From Scenedesmus sp. ARA3 (Eukaryota; Chlorophyta; Chlorophyceae; Sphaeropleales; Scenedesmaceae): a stretch of 64,000 nucleotides of DNA. Below the pieces are notes generated by a model. It ran no database searches and was not told the origin of the DNA. It saw only the letters and a list, made by a program, of their open reading frames with translations. The translations under genes and the position numbers were made by a program. Every line of letters starts with the position of its first letter. Within the stretch, counting starts at the first letter, position 1. Of this stretch, positions 55,576 to 64,000 are shown one piece after another. The DNA is taken from assembly GCA_004335835.1 (NCBI GenBank), contig RWJK01001850.1:75875-139874 (forward strand), written 5' to 3'.

Positions 55576-58154
55576 TGCTGCAGCACCGCAGGGCAACCTG
55601 CAGGAGGTAGCAGCAGCAGCAGCGTTTGACGGCCATGTTGATGATGCAGTGGCAGTCATGGCTATTGACGAAGGCCCAGCAGCAATGGAGGAAGAGGAGC
55701 AGCAGCCGCAGCAGCGCTGGTATGCAATGCGCAGCACAAACAGGGCAACAACCCGGCAGCGGGCACTTCCTAGGCAGTGCCAGGCCGCAGCTGAAATGCA
55801 GCCAGTGAGCAACAGGCAGCAGCAGCAGCAGCAGCAGCCGCAGGCGCCAGCTGCCGGAGCAAGCAGCAGCAGGAGTGGCCGTGCACTAGGTGGGGGGCTC
55901 ATGTCGCTGCTGAGGCTGCCAACCTGGGGCAGCAGCGCAGCTGCTGGCAGCAGCAGCGCAGCAGCAACAGCAAGCGCTGCGCCTCCACAGGTCAGTCGCA
56001 GGCAGGGGGCCAGCATGTATGCTGCCGCCTCAGCCGGCAGTGCAGGACCGCAGCACGCGCATGTGGCGCACCCAACTGGCCGCTCAGGTGCAGCAGCAGC
56101 AGTAGCACCTGCTGCAGCAGCCTTCCTTGTCGGCGGCTTTGGTCCTGGCGGGCTAGGCGGCGGCGGCGGCCGCGGTGGTGGTGGTGGTGGCGGCGGCGGC
56201 GGCCCTCCTATGCCTATCCAGCCGCCGAGGCCGCCTGCTGCTGCTGGCGGCGGCGGTGGCGGCGTGCCTGCGCTGCGTGTCCTGCGCGTGGAGGGCTGCG
56301 ACGGCCTGCGGCGGCTGAGCTTGAAGCACAGCCGGCTGCAGACGCTGTGTGTGAGCGGCTGCCGCAGCTTGGGGCAGCTGGTGGTGTCTGCGCCAAGCTT
56401 GGCTGCACTGGAGCTGGATGAGGTGGCTGACCTGGCAGCAGTGAGCCTGCAGCAGGTGAGGGCTTAGGGTTTTGGAAGTGGCGGTTTTGGTGGTGGTGGT
56501 GGTTGGGTGTGTGTGGGTGGGAGATAAGCTGATGTAAGAGCGGGGCTGAGGCAGATTGGCTGGTAGTTGCGTAAGGCTCAACACTGTCTGAGGCCTTGCG
56601 TGCTGCGTCAGACATTCAACCCTAGCCACTTTGTGTGCGTGTACTTTCCGTCCGCCTGCTCCTCTCGTAGCTTTTAGCCAATCGAACAGCACTATCTCCC
56701 TCTGCGCTGCTGCTGCTGCCTCCTCTTGCTGCCTTTCCCCTCCCGCCTTGCCCCAGGTTGGCTTGCCCAGCCTCTCCCTGGGCGGCTGCAGCGGCCTGAC
56801 CGGCCTGGAGCTCAGCAGCAGCAGCCTGCACAAGCTGGACCTGCGGGGCTGTGGGCAGCTCACACAGCTGCTGCTGGACTGCCCAGGCCTACACAGCATG
56901 GACGCAACCTTCTGCAGCGAACTCGGCGATGCAGGCGTGGCCTCAGCAGTTGCAAACGCGCCGCCGCTGACGCAGCTGGTACTGTCTGTGTGCTGCCAGG
57001 TCGGCAGCAGCGGCCTGCAGGCGCTGTCGGCGCTTTCGACGTTACAAGAGCTGGACCTTTCGTATACCGAGGTCTCAGATCTGCGGCCGGTGTTTGCCAG
57101 CTGTCCGCAGCTGCGCACACTCAGCCTCAGCTCATGTGGCAGCTTGGCGGCGGATGCGCTGGCACCGCTGCTGGCAGCTGGCAGCCCTGCGCTGCCGCAG
57201 CTGGCCTCACTAGATGTTAGTTACTGCCAGCTAGATGAGGGCCTTGTGCCGCAGCTGCTGAGCCGCTGCGGAAGGCTGCAGCACCTGGCGCTGAACGGCT
57301 GCGCTGCTGTGACAGATGCGCTGTGGAGGCAGCTGGAGTCAGAGCAGCTGGCGCAGCTGGCAGCAGCACAGGGCCACCTGGCGCCTGCTGGTGCTGAGTC
57401 AGCGCTGCAGCTGCTGCCAGGTGGCAGCAGCAGTAGCAGCGGGAGTGCGCTGCAGTCTTTGAGCCTGGTGCGCTGCAGCCATTTGAAGAGCCTCTGCTTG
57501 GGCCTGCTGCCCGCTTCAGGGCAGGTTGAGGTGCTGCAGCCGAAGCACTACCTGCTCAGTGGCGACCGTGCCTCGCTGCATGCGCGGCAGGCGAGCTATG
57601 ACTGGGTTGAAGTGCCGAGCGCTGTCTCAGGCCTGACTAGCTTGAGGGCAGGGCTGTCAGGTGTGCAGGTGGTGGCTCTGGCGCTGCCGAATCTGGCACA
57701 TCTGGATGTGAGCAGCTGCAGCTACCTGCGGGTGCTGGAGCTGCGCTGCCCGCTGCTGCTGACGCTGCACCTGCAGGCGTGCCGTGCGCTGCCGATGTAT
57801 GGCATGCTGCGGGCAGCGGTGGCGTGCCCTGCACTGACCAAGCTGGATGTGCAGCATGTGCTGACTGGCCCTAAAGCTGACAGCGGCAGCAGTGGCAATG
57901 GTGGCAGCAGCAGCATCAGCCTTGTGACAAACCCTGCAGCTGGCGGCGGCATGGGGAGTGGCAGCAGCAGCAGGAGCGGCAGCGGCGGTGGCTTGGCAGC
58001 AGCTGTGAGTGCACACCCTGCAGAGTTTGGCGGTGTGGGAGGAGCAGCAGAGCTGCATGAGCTGCTTGATGAGTTGGCGGGCGGGCATCCTAGTCTGCAG
58101 CAGGTGCTGCGGTGTCCTGTCAACTGCGCAGTGTGCTCTCGCGCAGCAGTGTGA
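51371..58154 (+). CDS. F-box/LRR protein of the FBL15 type, 8 exons, ~1620 aa
   Basis: Exons: 51371-51541, 51834-51899, 52335-52578, 52808-53106, 53325-53558, 53754-53923, 54175-56455, 56757-58154 (4863 nt). The F-box is at ~28-57 (NLLKDIFHRLDIRDLCSASC, then VCSLW), continued by FWKEVSF in exon 2. Long AMN1/Cys-type leucine-rich repeats follow (LRLLDLSRCESLTPAAL; LSHLELNCPYLTELTI). In exon 8, DATFCSELGDAGVASAV and LQELDLSYTEVSDLRPVF track Arabidopsis FBL15 (SLOMO) closely. F-box/LRR proteins are substrate adaptors of SCF ubiquitin ligases. About 660 residues (~431-1092) of Ala/Ser/Gln/Gly-rich, partly acidic sequence sit between two LRR blocks in exon 7; FBL15 relatives lack this. In-frame ATGs exist upstream of 51371; I chose the one nearest the F-box. 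TGTAA follows at 58544. Confidence 0.88.
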
Positions 58155-58543
58155 AGGCGCTGAGTGGATTGACTGTGTGCAATGCTGGTAGGTACTGGTG
58201 ACTACCGGAAGTTCCTGATTGCGGGTCCCAACTGGCGGCCTTGCACTGCTCGTATCTGCAATCCCTATATGGCGATTTAGGTCGGGTATGTGGCGTCTGC
58301 ACTGCCTGGCAGGTGCAGTGCTGTGTTCTGGGCGTATGCTGCTTGCACTGTGTGGTTGCTCTGTGCTACTCTGCACACATGTCTGTGCGGCAGGTGCTGC
58401 TGAGATGTGGCAGCCTTGCTGCCGTGCAGGTTCAAGGGCCACTGTTTACTTTGCATAAGCCATGGTGTTACAGGAAGTGCCTACAGGCTGTATAAAACAG
58501 GCTGGCGCAGGCTTCATGTTGCTACTGCGTAAGAAACATAGGA

Positions 58544-58548
58544 TGTAA
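58544..58548 (+). terminator. TGTAA polyadenylation signal, FBL15 gene
   Basis: TGTAA lies about 390 nt after the TGA at 58152-58154. Confidence 0.5.
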
Positions 58549-59410
58549 CCAAGCTATGCGCTTGCAGGACTTGCACATGACGTACAGCAGTGCAGTAGCA
58601 GGTGAAGCAGAGCAGACATCTGGGGCTGAGGACTTGCAGGCATTGTGCCGGGGCACTATCTAGACATATGAGTGAGCATTGTGCAACGTGTGCTACCTGC
58701 AACTCTTCACAAAGTCTTTTTTTCAGCACTGGCATTTCCTGCAGGGTTTGTCCCGTGCCATGACGCACGACGGTGCAAAACTAAAGACATGACTTCTAGA
58801 AGAGTAAGTAGGACCAGATCGTGCATTCTTAAACGCTTGACATGATACAACTGTGCTCGACGTCCAGTCTGTACGCGGGATCGACGAGTTGACTGCACAC
58901 CGCTGACCTCAACACCTGGCTTCAACTTGTGTAATAGCTTGTTTAAGTGTGAGATGCCTCTTATTTAAGTCCCATATGCTGAACACAGGGAAGCTAAGAG
59001 GCAATCGGCTGGGAAAGAAGGAAACAGATGCTCCCTCGCCGGCCCCGGCAATCGCACAGCCAGAGGCAGAGCAATGTCCAGCATATCACAGACCAGTTTG
59101 TGGAGTTGTGCTTGTTTATGCTTGCGATGGCATGTGAGTGCCCATTCGATGTGTGGCAGGTGGATCTTTGGCCACCCGCCCACCTTTTGAAGCAGGAGAG
59201 ACCAATGCACAACAGCATGCAACAGCACCGATGCTAAGTGCTGACTGTCAGATGGAATGAAAATCAGACTTACTATGCAACTTTAGATGCCTATTCCATG
59301 CAGTGCAGATCTTGATGCATTTTTGGACCATGCGGAGGTCCTGCAGCTGAAAAACTGTATGCTGCTTTGCCTGGTGCAAAACTTTTCCTCCCTATGCAGC
59401 TATTATTGGA
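58549..59410. other. Intergenic region before the GT92 gene
   Basis: No supported exon. A 62-codon frame at 58949-59137 and a 70-codon frame at 59287-59499 could contain a missed first exon of the glycosyltransferase, but neither shows a membrane anchor or a clean phase-matched donor. Confidence 0.4.
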
Positions 59411-61756
59411 ATGGCATCAATGGCGCGAGCAGGAGCAATACATCGAGAGCTATTCCTGCCTTCAAGCAGTATGCTGCAGGCAGTCCCAACAGGGCCTGAT
59501 AGCATCAGGCTAGCATTTGAAGGCATTGTGCAGCCGCATGTGTACCCTGGCAAAGCCCACCTGCCACGCAAGCTCGTCAAAGCAGAGCAGCACAGCAGAC
59601 AGCAACAACATGATCAAGCTGCTGAGAAGCAGCAGCAGCAGGGACAGCAGCAGGTACAGCGGCGGAAGGGTGCTTTGAGCAGCAAGCCACTGCCTTGGCG
59701 TGCTCTTCACCATCTGTCTCAAACAAGCAGCCAACGAAGCAGTGGCAGCGGTGGCCGTGCTGCTCTTGGGCAGGCGCCTGCTCACTTGGTGTCGGCATTT
59801 TTGGACACCAGGCCCATGATGACAGGACAAGCTGCAGAGGTAGCTGTCATCATGGCAATCGACAAACGGGTAACCCCTCAAGGCTGGAGGTGCTTGTTGC
59901 AGTTAGAGGACAGCAACAACATTGGTAGCACTGATGACGGTGGCAGCAGCCAGGCAGCTCCTGCAAGCAGCCGCACAGCACTGGATCTGACTGTGCGCTA
60001 CACTGTGGGCAATAATGAGAAGTTTTTCAACTTCCAGGCTTCGACAGCTGTCTGTCAGCTCCCGCACGACCTGCAGGAAAAGCTGTTGAAGGGTAGCAGC
60101 AGTAGCAGGGACGGACAGCAGCTGCAGCTGATGATGACGGTGATAGGGCCTGCAGGCAGTTCGCCAGATGCAGCAGCTATAACACAGCAATCGCACTTGT
60201 GGGTGCCTGTGGAACCTGTGCCCAGGCTTACTCTTGAAGAGCAGGCAGCCTACCCTGCAGGCAAGGGGTCAGTAGCAGTGTGTGCACCGCCTGTGCACAC
60301 GGATGCATATGCATCTACGCTGGTTGCCTGGCAGGCTTTCCAGCAGCAGATGGGCGTGCAGCAGGTGTATATTTATTCATTCAACCCTGGGCCCCTGATC
60401 AAGCCCCTGCTTGACTTTTACGAGTCCCAAGGCACAGCTCAGGTGCACGAGTGGATCATTCCTGCAAGCATCTTGCAGGACCAGCAACAGCAGTGCCTGC
60501 TGCCGTTCTTCCACGCTTCAGCAGCCCGAGAGCGCTACGGCTCACCAAAGTGCACATACCACCAGGTGAAAGGAGACATGGATATTGTAGTATCAGCGCA
60601 GCTGCTGGAAAGACTGATCACAATGGGCCACAGCTGAGTCAGCAAATTGCTGCCAGCAAATGCTCCTGCAAGCGGCTGTACAAATGCACCATGGCCAGGC
60701 AGCGTGACATTCGGCTCAACAAGCATTGCATCCTGCAAAAATGCGACAACCCTTTGACAAAGAGTTGCAGTGGTCCAGCCAAGTGATTTGCGCTGTGCTG
60801 TGCTGTTGGACACTTTGTGCACACTGCTCTGCTTGCACCTGCAGGACAACTACGCCATCGCCCACTGGGGTCAGACGCTGGCCATCCAGGACTGCGTGTA
60901 CCGCGCCATGGCAGCCAAGCACCGCTGGGTGGCAGTGCTGGACATTGATGAGTACATCGAGCCAAAGGCAGCCGCCGCCGCAAACTGGTCTGCGCTGCTG
61001 CAGCAGCTGATCCAGAGCAATGGAGGCCGAGCAGCTGCAGAGTACAGCTTCAGTGGAGTAAAGATGTGTTCTGGCTGCATCCAGCAGCAGCAAGAACAAA
61101 GCAGTGTGCCACCTGCCTGCAAGCAGCCGCCAACTATTGGCTTCCATCACATCACCTGGCCAAGCACGCTGCTCTGCAGCAAGCCTGGGCTGCCAAGTGA
61201 CTACAAGAAGACGATAGTGGACCCGCTTGCAGTTGGGCAGGCGCATGTGCACTCTACAGCAGCGTTCTCCCCCTTTGGTCTGGTCAGCGGCATCGTGATC
61301 GTGCCAAAAGACGTAGCTGTCAAGCTGCATGATCGTGTGCATGACATCCATCAGGGCAACGTCACGTTTGCAGCGCGCATGCTGCCGCTGCTGAAAGCAA
61401 ACATCGGACAGGTAGCCGCATCGACAGCTGCCGGCATGTTTGATGAGCCAGTAGACATTGGGGGTCTGCAGGGCTTGCCAGCCTGGCCGTCACATAGCAG
61501 TGACTGTGAAGTGTGCGGCTCTGTGAGAACTTCTGCCATGCACTCACCGGCTATGGAGCAGGACTTGACACTTTGCAGCAGGTTTGGCGAGCAGCTGCTG
61601 CAGCGCATAAGTACGGATGTAGCGGCCATGACAGCAGCTGGCACGTTTGCTGGAACTGACAGCTGGGCTAGCAATGACCCAGCAATTGCCAATTTGTACG
61701 GGGGGCATGTGTTTTTTAAGTGGGCGCCGCCAGATCAAGTAGTGGCGGTTGTGTGA
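59411..61756 (+). CDS. GT92 (DUF23)-type glycosyltransferase, 2 exons, 688 aa
   Basis: Exons 59411-60565 and 60845-61756 (2067 nt, phase 0 join HQ|DNYAIAHWG). The catalytic region starts near residue 285: GSVAVCAPPVHTDAYA, then MGVQQVYIYSFNPG and LLDFYESQGTAQVHEW. Exon 2 gives QTLAIQDCVYRAM and the DxD-type metal site in WVAVLDIDEYIEP, then IGFHHITWPST and HVHSTAAFSPFG. This pattern is that of family GT92, which includes galactan beta-1,4-galactosyltransferases of plants. The acceptor here is unknown. The N-terminal 280 residues contain polyQ and a segment that may be a beta-sandwich (ALDLTVRYTVGNNEKFFNF). No transmembrane anchor or signal peptide is visible at the chosen start, unusual for a Golgi enzyme; an upstream exon may be missing. 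Confidence 0.8.
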
Positions 61757-62371
61757 GTGTGCAGGTGCATGCGCCATGCCGCGTGAGTACTAACAGCAGG
61801 GGCAAGTTTTAGCTTAATGTGGTATGAAACAGAAGCTTGCTGGGCAGCAGGTCTCCCGCAAGTGCTTGGCATGCGGGGCTAAACAGTGTGCTGTGTGCTG
61901 TGGATTCTGGTTCTGGTGTCGATGCCGTCCGTAAATGACCGCCTGTGGCGGCTCTTGTAGCTTTCAAACTAAGATATTTTGCCACACCGATTGCTTTACG
62001 CTGAATCGACATCAAATTTGAGCAATAGATGACAGTGTTACAGGAATATGGGTCACCCGGAGATGCTGTTGTGATGGCGCGGTGACGCAGAACGCAAGGT
62101 GATCACGGTAAAAAAACCAACAAACTTACTATCAGCAATTGTATGGTGCTTTCTGTGCAGTATTTTTGCACAACCTCGTTGCTACAGTGATTCCGGACGG
62201 CCGCGGACGGTTCGCCTTCACTACGTTTTAGTACACAAACAACATTATCTGAGGTGTTTTTGGTTGCTGTTGTTCAGCTGGTACAGTCGTAACAACAACC
62301 CTCGGTACTCCCCCTCAGTCAGGCAGGTGGGAAGTGCACCTGCAGTGCTGCACGAGTAGCTCCTGCTTATC
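61757..62371. other. Intergenic region, nothing recognisable
   Basis: It separates the GT92 stop from the next candidate start. It is more A/T-rich than its surroundings and has no CTG repeats. No domain, RNA gene or clear polyadenylation signal was seen. Confidence 0.45.
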
Positions 62372-63577
62372 ATGGATCGGGCACCTCTTGAAAGCAAAGA
62401 TCGAAGTGCCATGTGCCTTGTAGTACTGCGACTGGCAGCACTGCTAGTCAATGACAGCAGCGCAGCAAGCAGCAGCAACAGCCAGCATGTCAAATTGTTT
62501 TGCCAGACACTGTCCAGAATCACCCTTACCCTTGAGCGCAGCCTGTCAGCAAATTCAGCAGCAAATCTTGCAAACAGCAAGCATGTGCATGTGTGCGTCA
62601 GCAAATTCAAAGCTAACGACGCGCTTCCCTCCCTCCCTATGTTCGACAGGCCCAGGTGCTGCTGCAGCCTGTGATTCAAACTTCACGCAGCAGCTGCTGC
62701 TGAAACAAGCATCAGCAGCCTTTCTGTCAGGCCGGCAACTTTGACGTTGTAGCCACCGGCGCTTTGCAGCTGCAGCACCTGCAGCGGCAACAGCAACAGC
62801 ATGCACAGGTCACAAGCCCTGACAGTGGTCAAGGCCACTGCACGCCTGAAGGTGCTGGCAGCACATGCACGGGAGCATCTGGCAGCAGCGGCTGCTTTTG
62901 AAGCTGAGAATGGTGTGACATCCGATGTCGAGGGAGGTGCAGGTAGGCGGCACTGTGAGCAGAGACGGCAGCAAACCCATCATCCCCCCACTTGCCTTAC
63001 AGCAGTTGGTTTGGCGGCAGGCATGCACACTGATGCGCGCTGTGATGCAGGAGGCAAAGACGGTGATACCCTTCTACATGCCCAATGGCTGCAGCCTTTG
63101 CGTTCACCCTGATCTTTATTTTGCACAGCGCACACACCTTCACTCCCTGGCTTTGCCTCGCCTTGCAAGCCTTGCTGCTGCCCGCATCCGCGCCTGCTGC
63201 GTCCCTTGCACTCAAGCCACATGCACAACCGCAGCTTGCATGCCGAGCACATGTCTGCGCACACAAACACTGCTTGCTTGCAACACACGTGCCTGATGCA
63301 ACCATGCGTCTTGCATGCAACGCCACTGTCTGCATACAACCAAACCTCTTACACATCACTCGCGCCTGCTCTCAACTGCTGCTTGCAGGAACGCTCACCG
63401 CCTCACTACTCGACTCAGAGAGCTTGCATGGCGGCTCACCCATTTCAGCGCGCTCCAACAGGCCTATCACGCCGCTGTCTGACCTCAGCCTCTACTCAGC
63501 TGCAGCGTCGCTGCGCGCTGGCGCGTTCAGTCCGCACATGCCGCCGCCGCCTTGGTACACCAAGGACATCATTGCTG
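62372..63577 (+). CDS. Unidentified gene, 5' part only (three exons seen)
   Basis: Candidate exons 62372-62655, 62785-62942 and 63389-63577 join with agreeing phases and remain open, ending with a phase-1 donor at 63577. I do not recognise the protein. The first exon is helical and Leu-rich (LVVLRLAALLVNDSSAA); the second contains ALTVVKATARLKVLAAHARE, which looks like a long helix; the third is Ser/Pro-rich (SARSNRPITPLSDLSLYSAA) and ends PPPPWYTKDIIAG. The rest of the gene lies beyond the window. The link from exon 1 to exon 2 is the weakest point; exons 2 and 3 are better supported. Confidence 0.4.
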
Positions 63578-63941
63578 GTGGGTTGTGCGGCGGAGTCGTC
63601 ATTGAGAGCGGCTTGTCGAGACTTGTCTTCATCATGTGCCGTTGTTGTTTTTTGTATGATGTTATGAAGCAATGAAGCGTGCATGGACAGCTGCTTATGA
63701 GGCAGCATGAGCGGAACGGAGCAACGAGCGGCTGCAGCCAGGAGCAGTAACGTGCTTGCTTTGATGCTTTGCCTTCCGCTGCCTCCACCGACAAATGCAG
63801 CCCTGGCCGCTTCTGCTGCGTCACAGCATTCAGACAGACTTAGGCTTGTGGTTTGTTGGGCATCCCACTCTGTATGGTCAGTGTGCTACCTGTCGGACTC
63901 TGCTCTCCTCTTGCGTGCCTTCACCGCTGCTGCTGCCACTG

Positions 63942-63942
<1 letters not shown>

Positions 63943-64000
<58 letters not shown>
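63943..64000 (+). repeat. (CTG)n microsatellite at the window end
   Basis: A nearly pure CTG run reaches the last base. By analogy with other introns here it probably precedes a CTGCAG acceptor of the unidentified gene just outside the window. Confidence 0.9.

Overview
This is a stretch of nuclear DNA from a chlorophycean green alga. Sphaeropleales (Scenedesmus-like) is my best guess from style alone. The evidence is: many short phase-consistent GT-AG introns; acceptors that often read CTGCTGCTGCAG; poly-Gln, poly-Ala and poly-Ser tracts from CAG/GCA/AGC repeats in exons; TGTAA polyadenylation signals downstream of several genes; and plant-type proteins (TOM20 with a C-terminal anchor, FBL15-like F-box protein, DEK, coatomer zeta). 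Gene models were built by hand by joining exons whose phases agree. Every complete model gives a coding length divisible by three.

Layout, left to right: secreted fasciclin-domain protein (+, 606-2766); large PH-domain polyQ protein (+, 4552-13928); CCCH zinc-finger protein with a sequencing gap (+, 15379-17014); a gene-poor 6.4 kb stretch with a cluster of palindromes near 22.5-22.9 kb; LYR-motif protein (-, 23440-23948); DEK chromatin protein (-, 25182-30985); TOM20 import receptor (-, 32197-34366), head to head with coatomer zeta (+, 34740-36841); TPR/Sel1-repeat protein with an in-frame TAA (+, 37998-41327); MYND-finger protein (+, 41656-44096); CDK5RAP1/MiaB-type tRNA methylthiotransferase (-, 44575-49825); FBL15-like F-box/LRR protein (+, 51371-58154); GT92-type glycosyltransferase (+, 59411-61756); and the 5' part of an unidentified gene (+, from 62372) that runs off the window in a CTG microsatellite. 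These are ordinary housekeeping functions (mitochondrial import and Fe-S or LYR assembly, COPI coat, tRNA modification, chromatin, ubiquitin ligase adaptor, glycosylation). They do not form a pathway or cluster.

The most unusual feature is structural. In five of the genes (fasciclin, PH, DEK, TOM20, methylthiotransferase), introns or immediate 3' flanks hold tandem, partly decayed copies of the edge of the adjacent exon together with its splice site. I count about 26 copies at spacings of roughly 85-150 bp. Where the acceptor side is copied, the full exon is always the last copy in the direction of transcription; where the donor side or the stop-codon end is copied, it is always the first. 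I call these 'exon-edge echoes'. They look like a recurrent local duplication process, possibly seeded by the CTG/CAG tracts, and they place decoy splice sites in front of or behind real exons.
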